Shown: positions 1 through 12,756, numbered from the stretch's first letter. The stretch: 64,000 bases of DNA from Dryomyza anilis (GCA_951804985.1 OX638130.1:82764583-82828582), one strand, 5' to 3'. Notes: generated from the sequence alone by a model not told the origin. Numbers and translations: made by a program.

Positions 1-770
1 CTTGGCAAGAGCGTTAGGAAACGAATTTTCTGAAGAGCCTCTTTTACGTCCATATCCAGGCGCGAAGAATGGCGTTTGTAACGCATCACTGCATCGAACA
101 GTTGTAACTCGGAATCTATGTTCATTTTATCTTGGCCCAGAATGTCCACCAGTGTGTTATATTGAACATCTATAATATGACTACCGCGCAAAACTTGCTT
201 CATATTACATTGAATTATCTAAAATAGAAAGTATCGCTAGAGAAATAACAACAAAAACCCAAAGGATTCACCTACCGCCATGCTGGCTCTCTTCAACTTA
301 TTGTTATCGAACATTTGCGCAAATTCATAGACCATACATGCATTATCCATGTTTAGTTGATTATTGAAATCTTCGGTGATTTGGTCGACATAATGCCGCA
401 GCGAATACTTTTTGGCAAGATAAAAGCAATCGTTATACGTGTGTGATTCATTTGTTGGAAGGCTTATTTTGTCCGCATAAATGTAGTCGAGCATGACTTT
501 AAATGCACCCGGATGCGCATCCGGAACTTTGATTGGATCATCATGCTGCAGAATGTTGCTATAGAACATAGCCTCGAAAACGGGCGAAGCCATGGCCAGT
601 ATCACCTTGTGCGCAGATATTAGCTTTTGGTTGGGTGTTGTGCCCACTAAGAATTGACAGTCGTTCATTTTATTGGAATTCAGCAGGTATGCGCCGCGCT
701 CCTTGAAATTTTTATAATTATTCTGCCAGTCTGTCACATTATTTGTCTGATGATTTTTCTGATTATGCAT
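1..770 (-). CDS. BTB/BACK-domain protein, partial (C-terminus off the left edge)
   Basis: Two exons are visible. Exon 1 (770 to 276, ATG at 768-770) encodes 165 residues and ends at donor GTAGGT. Exon 2 starts at 218 after a TTTTAG acceptor in phase 0 and continues past base 1. Residues about 36-135 form a BTB/POZ domain with the hallmark SAHKVILAMASPVFEAMF stretch. The BACK region begins near residue 145 and runs into exon 2, where LQKIRFLTL is the family signature. BTB-BACK proteins of the BTBD3/BTBD6 type are usually dimeric adaptors for cullin-3 ubiquitin ligases; the exact orthologue is not recognised. It is divergently paired with a paralogue starting at 2613. The exon junction is phase 0 at the same place as in that paralogue, which indicates a duplication followed by inversion. 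Confidence 0.85.
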
Positions 771-942
771 AATTGATAAGGTTTTAAAAATGTTTGAGTA
801 TTAATGCGAAAAATTGCAATAAAACAAATAATAGAAAATTACTAAATGCAATCATTTCATAAGTTCACATCAGTGATGCATTTTGAGGTTATATAGGGAA
901 GTTTTGAACTTATGAAATTACCCCCAATTTCATTATATTTAT

Positions 943-1176
943 TACCCAGCAAGACACTGCTGACTGAAACTTCAACACAAATGCAAAATGTTTGCGACTC
1001 ACTTATCCATGTAAGAAAAAGCTGAGTAAACGTGCGTAAGACAGGGATGTAATGTCACACGTATACAAAAGTTTTGATCATTTTTTTCCCGACGCTATTC
1101 TACATGTGACCGAATTTATGATCGAATCTATGATCATTGCCACCCCTAAAATGTCCGACTGTGTTCTTGCTGGGTA
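943..1176. mobile_element. MITE with CCCAGCAAGA termini and TA duplication
   Basis: The left end reads TA-CCCAGCAAGACAC and the right end reads GTGTTCTTGCTGGG-TA. These are near-perfect 14-bp inverted repeats flanked by TA, as in Tc1/mariner-superfamily non-autonomous elements. The interior is about 205 bp with no reading frame. Related CCCAG termini occur elsewhere in the window (29974, 31108, 57168, 55376). Confidence 0.7.
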
Positions 1177-1438
1177 CCCATTTACCAATATTACCCACTA
1201 TAAATTTTGTACCCATTTTCATTTTAGTTAATTTTTTTTCTCTAAAACTAGATCAAACATTAACAAAAAATTCGTTTTGAATTATTCTGTTTGTAAAAGC
1301 ACAATACAAAAGATTCTCATATGAAAATCTTTGATATGAAATCGATTTCAAATAGATCTTCCAAAATCACCCAATTAAAACAACTTCATTTTTTTGTGTA
1401 CCCAATTCAATTTTAATAAAATGCATCACTGGTCTACA

Positions 1439-2490
1439 TACACAGAAATAAAAAACTGTGCACATATACCAAGCTGTAAAGGTATGATTATGATTACTTT
1501 TTATTACGATTTCTAAAGAATCGTAATCAAAAAATGTTATTACCATTAGAAATAATCATAAAGTAATTTTACTCTTAGTACATTTTTTTTAATTATTGTC
1601 ACGACTACTTTAAAATAATCAAAAACTAGCAATCCGACTACTTTTTTTTGATTATTTAAAAATAATCAAAAAAATTAATCCGACTACTTTTTGTTTGATT
1701 ATTTCAAAATAATCCAAAAAAAGCAATCCGACTACTTTTTTTGATTATTTATATTTTTCTTGATTATTTTTTGATTATCAAATAATCAAAAAATAATCTA
1801 ACATTACTAATTAATTAATGATTTAGTAGTTCTCATTAAAAAAATTGATATGTTTATATTACAATTTTAATATCATTATCACAAAAAAAGTAATTAAAGT
1901 TTTTCCAGATAACATATTCTCATTATTACGAATATGGAATTCAATGCAACCAAAAGTTACATCGGCTGAGTTTCAATTAAAAATGAATTGCATTCAGTGC
2001 ATTCGCCGAGCTACTCTGTTTTTTCTGTGTTAATTTTGTTACACTTTGAGTAGGGCAGCTCTCTAAAACATTGCATATAAACTGCATATAAATAAAACTA
2101 TTTAACACTAATGATCACTACTGATTACTAAATAATATACTTTATATCTTATTATGGCACTTTTTTTGTCCAGTGGTTTCATTTTATAATTTTATCACTT
2201 TTTAGTTTCAGTTTTCATCTGTCATTTGCGAAAAAAAGAAATGGCAGGGATGTATTTTGCTTGTGCTCGGTCTGCTCGAATAATTAATTCAGTGCTCGTC
2301 CAGCACGTTCTGCGAGCGCTCTGTGTTAATAAGAAAACACGAATTTAAAGCACTGACTGCTCCGACCAAATAAAAAAAACACGAAGCACAAATTTTGACA
2401 GTTTGTGCTCTACTCCATATGCTATGAACTAATAAAAAAAACGCCTATTGATTAACATTTCATTTATATTTACACTATTTTTTCTGTGTA
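1439..2490. mobile_element. Possible inverted-repeat element with CACAGAAA ends
   Basis: TACACAGAAA at 1439 is matched in inverted orientation by TTTTTTCTGTGTTA ending about 2031 and by TTTTTTCTGTGTA ending at 2490. Either may be the true right end, so a nested or composite element of about 590 or 1050 bp is possible. There is no transposase frame inside. The boundaries are tentative. Confidence 0.35.
1595..1790. repeat. Minisatellite, 46-48 bp unit, about 3.5 copies
   Basis: The core AATCCGACTACTTTTT recurs at 1631, 1677 and 1725, with a weaker copy near 1598. Each unit contains a self-complementary GATTATTT...AATAATC segment, so single strands could fold into a series of small hairpins. 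It lies in the shared upstream region of the two BTB genes. Confidence 0.7.
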
Positions 2491-2612
2491 ATTAAAATCA
2501 GTGTTTTAGGTCTCTGAACCACACAGTGAGTTTTTGTTTGGCCGTCCTCTTTGTGCGACATTCATCGTTGGTAACTTTGCGTGGTCTGAATCAAGACTAA
2601 ATATCCTTAAAA

Positions 2613-4656
2613 ATGTTTACTGATTTTATCAAAATATTCGACGGTAAAAAAAATTGGCAAGATAGGTTGCACAAGATTCACGAGCGCGGGATATACTTAC
2701 TGAAATGTAAAAATATGCACGACTGCCACTTTTTGGTGGGCAAGGCACCAAACCAGAAGCTAATATCTGCAAACAAGTTGATTTTGGCCATTGCTTCGCC
2801 AGTCTTCGAGGTCATGTTTTATGGCAACCTGCCGGAGCAAGGTGACCGTGACCCCATCAAAGTTCCTGATGTACATCCCAAAGCATTTCAGGCAATGCTC
2901 GATTACGTTTATGGGGACAAAGATATTTCTACAGAGTGGAGGTGGAGTGACTTATTGTACTTCGACTGCTTTTACGTTGGAAGCAAATATATGCTGATGC
3001 ATTTCCTGCAGCAATGTGCCGTCCATATGTGTCAAAATCTGACCGTACATAATGCATGTATGGTATATGAGATCGGTGATCATTTTAAAATTGACATACT
3101 TATGGAAAAGAGCATGATGGTACATATATAAAGTAAATAATAGGCCTTTATTGGCCATAGTGATATTAAACAAATGATTGTCGTAAATTGGTCAAGAGGG
3201 CAATATGGTTAAAGGTTGACGATCTGGATAATAATTACATATTTGTAATGGTGCGGCAAGTACCTTTCAGTCAGTCAGTACATATGTATTTCTTAGTAGA
3301 TGCACTGTTCGCTGATTTTGCAAGAGCACCTGAGCGATTTTGTTTCTATTTTTTATGTTACCCAAAATGCTGGTGACAATTTTTGTTAAATAGTTTTAAT
3401 ACTTTAAAATCGAAATATGTTCAAATTGTATGAGATTATAAATTAATAAAAAATATTGATTTTAATTATACAAATAAGAATTCTATTTAATCTGAGGAAT
3501 TAAATGAACAACTACGTTTTATACGAAGAGCTCAGGGCTATAATACAAATTGTTATATCTATCTTTTTAGGATGTCGTATTTAACTATTGACTATTAAGA
3601 AAACGTATATGCTTTTTTTTCTAGTTTTGTACTGATTTGTGTAATTTTCTCAAATTTGCTTTCTTGTCTGTCTGTTCGGTACAAATTTTGTAATTGATTT
3701 TAAATTACCTTCGCGACTTAAGATTTTAAATATTGCCTCGAACTGGATGACAATGCAATATTATCGTATTCTTGCCATCCGGTTCATCATGGTTCTATCG
3801 CCATGGTTCCGTATTGAAGACACTTTGAAACATGCATATTTTGAATATTAACAATATTAGGCCTTACGAATTCTGCCAGACAAAAATCGAACTGACTAAA
3901 AATATGAAATAAAAAATATTTTTTAATGTAAAATGTTTTTAAGGTGAATTTTTCGTATGATTTAAAATAAAATTATTTTTTATTTCATATTTTTATGTTT
4001 ATTTAAGAATAAACTTTGTGGGACAGCACATATATATCATATAATAATTTTATAATTTGTTTTAGGTGATATCACAAAATATCAAACACATTTTGTCGCA
4101 AACCTCTTTTATCGATATTCAATACGGCACCTTGTTGGACATTCTGGACCAAGATTCAATGAGTATTACCTCTGAGCTGGAACTCTTCAATGCAGTTCAG
4201 CGATACGCTACCAAGCACGGTATGTCCCAGGCACCAACACAGAATGTAGGAGCAGTAGAAGTTTTCACCGAATCTCAACGAATGACTCTTGACAACGGCT
4301 GTAGAGCAGCGCTAAAGAAGATTCGTTTCCTAACACTTACAACAAAAGAGTTTGCTGCTGGTCCAGCCAAGTCGCAACTATTGTTGGAACAAGAGAAACA
4401 CGCTCTTTTAATGAGAATAATTAATCCACGTGATTTGAACTATAGTTTGCCGGAGGGGTTCTGTACCTCGATGGGTAAACGAAAGTGGCTGAATAATATT
4501 CCAACAATGTCTAGCACAACTACAAATACACTAGTAATATCTAATGTATTTGGAATATTAATGATTTGCAGTGGTATTTATTTTGCGACAAAACCTGGCA
4601 TTCCGAAGATGTTACTGAGTGCAGCTTTAATTTGCCATGGTTTATCATATATTTGA
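2613..4656 (+). CDS. BTB/BACK-domain protein with hydrophobic C-terminal tail
   Basis: Exon 1 is 2613-3119 (169 codons, donor GTACAT). Exon 2 is 4066-4656 (acceptor TTTGTTTTAG), giving a phase-0 join and a 365-residue protein. The BTB domain spans about residues 35-135 with DCHFLVG and ILAIASPVFEVMFYG; the usual histidine of the SAHK motif is asparagine here. The BACK domain includes KKIRFLTL near residue 258. The 946-bp intron sits exactly where the divergent paralogue's short intron is. Two hydrophobic segments (about 324-343 and 349-365) end the protein, which is unusual for BTBD-type adaptors and suggests a tail anchor in a membrane. The intron (3120-4065) is AT-rich with nothing else recognisable. 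The donor is weaker than consensus, so the splice is inferred from frame continuity and homology to the neighbour. Confidence 0.8.
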
Positions 4657-4766
4657 AATGAAATGTAAAAAACGTTTTCAAGTTGTTTTTTTTTATATTG
4701 TTTATTGGATGCTCAAATACATAAACATTTAAACTAAACAATTTATTGTATGCTACAGTATATTTG

Positions 4767-4772
4767 AATAAA
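4767..4772 (+). terminator. Poly(A) signal AATAAA of the BTB gene
   Basis: AATAAA lies about 110 bases after the TGA-terminated exon 2 of the upstream BTB gene. It is the first canonical signal on this strand after the stop. Assignment is by position only, in a region where AT-rich matches arise by chance. Confidence 0.45.
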
Positions 4773-6539
4773 TATATATAATATATAAGTAATTATGTAT
4801 ATAGGTTAAAACTATTAATACAATTATTATATTTTATTAAATCTGTGTTTGTTTTACGCCAACTGGTTCGACTTCTTCTACTTGATGCAATGTATCGCCG
4901 TTGACGCTACGCTGCTGATGAAATATATTCGATCGGTAACGGGCGCAATTTGTTCCAGTGTAATAAGTATGCGTACAATATTATGTTTGTCTTTTTTTAA
5001 AGCATTTTGCAACAACGCACGAATATGTGAAAAACATTACACTGTAGAAAAAAATGATGTCTTAAATTGTGTTTGCTTATTAAAACTTTAAGATGCATAC
5101 GTATAAATATCTGTAGTAAGTGTATGATTAAGAGGCATTTTTACTTTAAGTATACGAAATTGAAACAATAGAAAATTTGGAAAATAATAGACATTCGTAA
5201 AATAGCTTTTAGTTAAAAATTAGTTGAGAGAAATGCTGCTTGCTTTAATTGAATTTGCTTTTTTTATTAAATTCGTTACAACTTTGGACTAAGACACAGT
5301 TAAACATTTTAATTTTTTTTTTTTGTTTTATTTTTTTATTATTTTTTTTTGTAAATTTTCGAAAGGCTCTTGAAACTAAACCATTTCATATGAATCTAAG
5401 GGTGTGGTCTAATTTTTGGCAATAAAGCAATTAACACGTTTATCTGTTTAACAAATATTAAAAGTATTTTTTTTTTTGTTTTTTTTTTCAATTCTTAACA
5501 TTTCTTTTTATTTTTTTTTTGAATTTTTTGTGTAAATCAGTGAAAGTGCAAAGAATTTTCTGTTTACATAATTTTATAATATTTGCATAAAAGACGAACA
5601 AATACTACGCGTTTACCTGACTAAACATTGTTTTTTCCCACTGATTAATATAAATTTTAGAATTTTTAGATACATTTACATATATCTACTAATGTGTTGT
5701 AAATTTTTGTTTTTTTTTTTTTTATTATTATATTGTAAACTTTGCTTAAAAATGTTGCAGCATTAATGAAATATATTTTTTCTTTTACATGTTTTTTTTT
5801 TTAATTTTATTAAATAATAAATATGCACCTACTTTTTGTTGTTGTTGCTTCTTTTTGTATTTTGCACGTTGGCTATAAGTACTCAGAAAATCTCTAAAAA
5901 TCTAATATATATATGTTTGCAATTATATATAAATATAAATTGTTGCATATGAAATATTTTGATATGTTAAATATTTAAAATGCGCTCAACTCAAGAACAT
6001 TCAAATGATTATTTTATTTCCTCAACGTATTTTTTTTCGCATTTACAAATATACTTTCACAAATTTTTCAGTAGATTTTCTTCTAATGATTTTTCATCTC
6101 GAAATGAAAGTGGTTTTTGTGTATGCATTTTTATTGGTTTTATATCTTAATCAAAGTATTGCCATTTCGTTAAGTTTTACACTGTTTCTGTCGATTTTCT
6201 ATAACTTACATTACTAAAAATTAAACTTTTTAAATACAACCTAAAATCATAGTGTAATGTTTTAAAATTATAGCTGAAAATACAAAACTAAATACACATT
6301 GTTGAGTTTTTGTTAAACTACGAAAAATACAATAATTAATTTAGCACATTCTGCTTTAATTTTTTGATTTTTTTTATTCGGAATTTTGATTAAGTTCTAC
6401 CTGATAATATTTTGTGTTAAAATGACAAACTTTTGAATTTGCTGGTTAGTATTTAATAAAGTCAAGTTATAAGAAAAACCACACATAAAATGATATAAGT
6501 ATTGTAAATTTTTGTTAAGTTACTAAATATGTTTACTAA

Positions 6540-7687
6540 TAAGGGGATTCATGTCAACAGCGTAAATTCGCGTAAATTGCATTAACCAACACTATTGTTC
6601 CCATGGATCATATTCTGCATCAATTCTATATAATTCGCTGGTGTTGATTTTGACTGCGTCCTGCGTCCTGCGTTTTATTTATATTACGTAATGTTTTTGA
6701 AAAAATGTCAATTGAAAATTGAAGACCTTCTCAGCCAATACATAGAATAACAAAAATATGGTACTGTTGAATCAAAATATCTTAGAAACAAATGTTCTTC
6801 TAATTGTCAATACTTATTTTGATATACTAATGAATGCTAATGTTCCAATAAATTTTTAAGATAATTAGTAAAATATACACGCATTTTAAACTTTTACATG
6901 TACATGACGGAAACTGCATTGATAGGGCATTTTTCAAATATTTGAACCAATTGGAAAAAATTAGTAATTTCGATTGTTAGTTTGAACTATGCTCTGCATA
7001 ATCTTAATTTATTTTCTTATTTATCATTAGATCCGAATTGATAAAAAATCAACCAAAAATAGTCTAAAAAAATCAAAAATTTTCGAGTATAGATTCAAAT
7101 ATCTTAACATCACATAGGAATATTGGTATTTATTGGTATATTGTAATTAGTCTTGACAATTGAATAAAAAATTGCGTTTATCGTTCTATGGAAAACTAGT
7201 TGCGTAAGGTTCTGTATTGTTTTATTCCAAAAAGTGGCTGAAAAGAGCCTGAAACTTCCATAGGAATTTTCGTAAAAACGTTAGTATTTGAAAAAAAAAA
7301 GTATGCACTCAAAATGAGCAACCGACAATTATATTGAATTGATGTCTGGTATGTCCATGGCAAAGTATTTTTTCGTTTGGTTGAGTAGTGTAATTAAATT
7401 CGTAAATTATAGAAATTTGCACTTGTTTTTTTACAACAAACTTATAAATATATTCATTGGTTTTTATGCATAATTAACGTAAACATTTCATTCTATCTTT
7501 GTACTACTTGCCAATAATGCAGTTAGTTGTGACAAATATTCGTTCATTGATTTTTTTTGTAAAAAGATTTTAAGTTAAAATTCTTAAAATAATAAGAATC
7601 CAAAACTAAATACGTTCTTGTCAAATTACGCGTAAATTTCTATATTTATGAAATCGTAAATTTACGCGATTCATATGAATATCCTTA
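6540..7687. mobile_element. TA-flanked inverted-repeat element, about 1.15 kb
   Basis: The left end TAAGGGGATTCAT followed by CGTAAATTCGCG is matched at the right end by the complement of TAAGGATATTCAT with CGCGTAAATTTACG. TA flanks both ends. There is no transposase frame. A third end of this type (complement of TAAGGGGATTCAC) lies at about 53560-53577, so the family is dispersed. Confidence 0.55.
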
Positions 7688-8345
7688 ATATATTAATGTA
7701 TTGTACTAAAACCATTGGTGAAAGTGATGCACGAAATTCGTACATGGTAAACGATTGTGTACATACGAAACTTTTATAAAAATATTATTTATTTTTCGAA
7801 AATTATTTATTTATTGCATATTTATCCATTTTTAACAAAAAAATTTCGAGTGTTTTACAAAACTATTTCTTGAAATTTATTCACATTCAAAATGTAGTCT
7901 AAATTTCCTTAATGGTTTTTAAAAAAAATGTCTGAAATGGCCTCAGAAAGCCTTAAACCGTTTCATTGCCGACTCTGCCGAATCTGCGTTTTGGGAATTT
8001 TCATTGAATGAGTTATTTTGGATTGTCCCTAAGAATCTTCAAAGATTGTAATCTTCAAGAATAACAAAAAAAAAAATTATGAAGATTATGCTTCTAGAAA
8101 GGTAATACATTTTACATTTTTAAAATGATTTGTTCATTACTGAGTTATTTGAATCCGCGTTTTCATTGAATGCTGGTTTTTAAATTGGCACAAACATTTT
8201 CAAAGGAATGTGTTTAAAAAATCAAAACGTCGTCAAAAAGATTCAATTAGGCCTCAGAAAAGCTATACATGTTTGAAATCCAACGGTTATTTATCAAATT
8301 ATTTGAATACGCGATTTGGGAAATTTCATTGAATGCAACTTTTTG

Positions 8346-8436
8346 ACTTGTCAGCAAATACTTGTCGTAAAATATCCTCAAAAATTACGACTTGTCACTA
8401 AATACTTGTCGTAAAATACTCTTCAAAAATTACGAC
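8346..8436. repeat. Short tandem duplication, 44-bp unit, two copies
   Basis: AAATACTTGTCGTAAAATA recurs with a 44-base period (about 8356 and 8400), followed in both cases by a [20 protein letters not shown] tail. There is no coding potential. Confidence 0.6.
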
Positions 8437-11400
8437 TATTGAATAAAATACACTATAAAGTATATTAGAAAATAAATAAAAAAACATTCGTAAACTGTCG
8501 CATTGATTACTTTGAGTTTATACATACTTGAGTATTTTTTTTATTCCAGATTTAATTGCAAAACATGTAACGTATTTAGCAGTTTTTAAATTCAACATTT
8601 AGTGGTTGTTTTATACTTATATATATTATATATATTTTTTTGTTGTTCTGGTAGTTGGTGCACTTTAAAATACAACTGTAATATTATTTTTTAATTCATA
8701 GCTTTTCATTTAATTATTTATATATGATTTTATTGGGTTTGGGTTTGATTATATTGTAACATTTAGTAACATTTTAAATGTTAAATATATATTTTTTGTT
8801 TTTTTTTCGATATACCATTTAATTGAATTTGTTGTAGACTTACAACAATTTGTGTAAGTATTTGTTGTGTTTGAAGTTGTTTCATTAAATTTGTAATATT
8901 TCTAGAAAATATTTACTTTTTTTTTGTTTTTTTTTTTAAGGTAGAGGATCATTGCTTTAATTGCTTTAGATGTATTTCGTTTGATTCGTTTCATGTGTGT
9001 GCATTTAGAGTAAATAAAATGTTAAATAAAATTATAGAAACACATAATAAAGTTCACAAATCTGGCATGGCAGCATAGAAAATTACTGTGTCGGACGCTA
9101 AAAATTACTCAAGTGATGAATCTACAGATGGAGACAGAGATTTCGTTTCGGTGAACCTCACAAATGCGATGTTGCAAATAACCTTATAAATCTAAAATCA
9201 AGGTACTATGATGAAAACGATGTAGGTATATTAAGCTAAAATCAACATTTATTAGCTCACTCGCAGTTGAAACGGGAACAGTTTGCAGCACATTTAAAGG
9301 ATTTTATTTTTTTTTTCATTTTTATTTAAATTCAATTTTTTATTTTGTTGTTATTTAAAATTGTTTTAGTTACTGTGTCTATGCAGTAGTAGTAATAAGT
9401 TAAATATTGTCCCACCTCATATTTTAGTTGATGTTTTATTTGTATTTTTCTTTTTTTTGGTTTTTAGTTTTTTTTTCTAAATTTCTAATTACAATAATTT
9501 TAAATTGAACAAGTAAATATTTGGAATATATATATATGTAGTATGTACGAATGTAAAGTTTAAATATATATGCATGTATATATAAATATATTTATATATG
9601 TATTTTTATTGTTTATAATATATTTGTTGTACAACACGAAAATGTTTTTTTTTTGTTCTATATTTTTTTTTTACTTTTATTTTTTTAAATATATTTTTTG
9701 TGGGTTTTTGTTTTTCAAAAATGGACTTAAATGTAGTATATTTTATATAAATATGTATATATATATATATATCTATAATTTATATTGTTATATGTAAATA
9801 GGGATCTTGTAAAAGGTTCAAAATCAACGCATAAAATAAGTCACGCACTTTACAAATTATTTCTAAATGATTTTTTATGTGTTATTATCAAAACTAAAAT
9901 GCTCTCTTATCGAATTACATGAAATATACTTACATAAATCATATGATTTATTTGCAAGCATCATCTAGCTAAACAATAAAGTAATTCCAGCTCCACACCC
10001 ACTTCACATCCCCAGAGTGGCACACATCAAGTAAGTGATTCAAAGATGGATCCAACAATTTACCAAATTCAATACCACTTTGAGCTCCCTTTTGCTATAA
10101 AGTGCTACATTAAGTAATGTCTCGTCTAATTAGATAATAACCTCAACTTTCAGTTGGGTTTAGTGCTGAAAACCCAGTTGATAAAATATATTAATTTTGT
10201 GCGATATCGACTCGATGAGGTCAAATAAACGTTTTAAAATTGAATTGGATTTGGTTTCCCATTTAATCGCCCACAAACATATATTATCCGAAAGCATTTA
10301 TGATCTAGTCGTACAATATGTTCTTTGTTTTTCTATAATGAAAATTAAATAAATTTCGTGATGTTAATTATTGTAAGTGTGGGGGGTATTTGGAGGTGAT
10401 GCTGTGCGGTTTAGTAGTTTTGTAATTGATACTCTGGGAAGACATAAAATTGTGAGCATTCGTTTATTTTAATTTTTTTTTTCTACAATGTTTAAAATTG
10501 AATTTACTTAAAGTTTCTTGATTAGATTTAAAGCATTTATTTACATACATTCGTTTTTGTTAGTTTTTAGTTTTTGTAACCATGTTTCGCTGAGCTATTT
10601 GTTTGTTATTCTCGAATATGGCAAAATTTGGATCAGGGTAATTGTACAATTTTATTTTCTAGTTGTATTTTTTATTAAAATTGTTTTCTTAAGTGGTGAT
10701 AAAAACTAATTTCTGGTTGTATTGTTGACATACGCGTGCAAAAGCACCAAAAAATGATTTTATTTCTCTTATTTGTATTTTTTTTTTTCACTTACAACTA
10801 CTATAAAATTTAAGGGTACAGATTTTTAAATGTGTTTTAGTTTTTAAACAACGTAATAAATGTTTCAAGATTTCTATTTAAAAATGCTAAAATTGTTCGA
10901 AAGTAAATAGTTTTTATTTTCATATAAGGTAATCATGTTCTTCATTTTGCTTACACAATTCGTTTCAATAGTTATTAGCACGGTGAGCATAAAAGGTTGC
11001 GTAAAATTGTACTCTATACAAAATATATGAAATTATTAACTCCCAATTAAAATGAATATGCATTAAACAGCTAAGAACTACGGTTGTCGGTTGTAATCCC
11101 TGTTCAAAATAAATTTTACATATTCCAATTAAATTTGTTACTTCTAAGAACCTAAATATTATTTGATCAACAAAAAATTTTGAAATTTTAAAATTTTGAA
11201 ATTTTAAAATTTTGTTAAAAATTTTCAACATTTTTGTTAGAGCATTTAAAAAATAAAATTAAATTGTATATGGAAAATTTTAATTTTTTATTCCCTTATT
11301 TAATCATTTTATTAAATAATATATACAATTTTAATAATCTAAATTTATATTTCAACAATTTCTAATCTTTTTTGAAAATAGTCAGGTTTTAAAAAATACG

Positions 11401-11487
11401 AAATGAAGAATAGAAAAACAGTCAAAAAAAAAAAAACTATCAACATATATTATAATGTCCTAAAATGACAAAACAGATCACAATATA

Positions 11488-11835
11488 CACACTCAGAATA
11501 AAATATCCCATTTAGTTATTAATGAAGAATTCAGTACCACTAATTTAATAGTTTCAAAACTATTATTTTTTAATAGTACAAATACTATGGTATTTACGTA
11601 TACATCAACTCCCTTTAATGGCATCGGATATAAGATAAATACACCGAGAAAAAAAATGTCCCATACTTAATGGTACGACCATTGATTTTATGGTTCATGT
11701 ATTCATATTAATACAAAAGTTTTCTATTAAATTTGATAGTATTTAGTACCATTAATTTAATAATTTAAATATTACTATTGTTAATAGCATAAATACTATA
11801 TTATTTATGTGTTTCCTCTTATAATAATTGCTTCA
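11488..11835. repeat. Two adjacent copies of a dispersed repeat
   Basis: The first copy begins CACTCAGAATAAAATATCCC and the second ACCGAGAAAAAAAATGTCCC (about 11643). Both continue with a similar sequence containing AGTACCA(T/C)TAATTTAATA and AAATACTAT. A third copy lies at about 48194-48480. The paired, diverged arrangement looks like a MITE inserted beside another copy of itself. Confidence 0.5.
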
Positions 11836-12756
11836 CTATGTTAAACTATATGAAAAACATAAATACGAATAGAATCTCTATTTCTATAGGCGTCGGACTC
11901 AATAATAAATACTGACATGCTAAATTATTAAAAACTGAAGCAAACGTAAAATGTAGTAATTTTGTGTAACAAAAAGTCCAAAATGTGTTATTTTCTATAT
12001 GTGGATTACAATGTTGATAATTTAACAAATTATGTATGTTTATTTTATGATTTTATGAATTAAAGTAACTAATATAATTTATGATCAGGAAAAAATTGAA
12101 AAATAATTTTTTTTCGACTATACCATAAAATTAAAAATACGAATCAATGAATTCTTATACATCGCGAAAAAAAAACTTTAAAATCACTTTAATCGTTTTA
12201 TAATAAAAAGTGAGAATGTATGATTTTTTTAAATAAAATGTATATTTTAATGTGACACTTTAAATTTTAAAGTGGTACTTTTAATTCTAAAGGGTTAATT
12301 TTATTTTATGTAAGAGCACATAAAATGCGTTACCCCTCGCTTTCTCATTATTGATCTTTGTTGTAAATCTTAGCCTTTCCAATATCTCTTATATTCGTAC
12401 AGTTCATCAAATCGTGGCTATGGTCTATGTTCTACTCCCATGAAGATAAATTGTGTTGAATGATATAATTTGAATTTTAATATGACAAAAGGTCGAAAAT
12501 ATTAATTAAATAAAATTACACTCACCGTACTAAATATGCCAGATATATTTATTAATAGTAGTTATTTTACTGTAGTTCTATTGCTGATTTTTGTTTTAAC
12601 AATTTTTGTATTAAAAGTAGAAGTTGTTGTAGATAATAGTTTGCAAATTTGAATATGTATTATTTTAATTATTGTTGATTTTTAGTTTTAGTTGTTCTAA
12701 GTTGCATTTTTATTTTTTAGGAGGATATCTCTTAGACTTTAGGATACATTGTGTTC

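Larger units (their letters stand above)
771..2612. other. Divergent intergenic region between two BTB paralogues
   Basis: This 1.8 kb region must hold both promoters. Most of it is occupied by repeats: a short CCCAGCAA MITE at 943-1176, a minisatellite at about 1595-1790, and inverted-repeat termini of CACAGAAA type at 1439, 2030 and 2490. No clear TATA box or initiator could be assigned. The remaining 2500-2612 stretch is the probable leader of the right-hand gene. Confidence 0.5.

Noticed and set aside
1595..1790. Regularly spaced repeats that look superficially like a CRISPR array
   Set aside because: Units are contiguous with no unique spacers, few in number, and the genome is clearly eukaryotic.
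9080..9190. Short plus-strand stretch reading SDAKNYSSDESTDGDRDF
   Set aside because: It has coding-like composition but only about 36 codons, an in-frame stop just upstream and no splice sites. It could be a transposon scrap, not enough to annotate.
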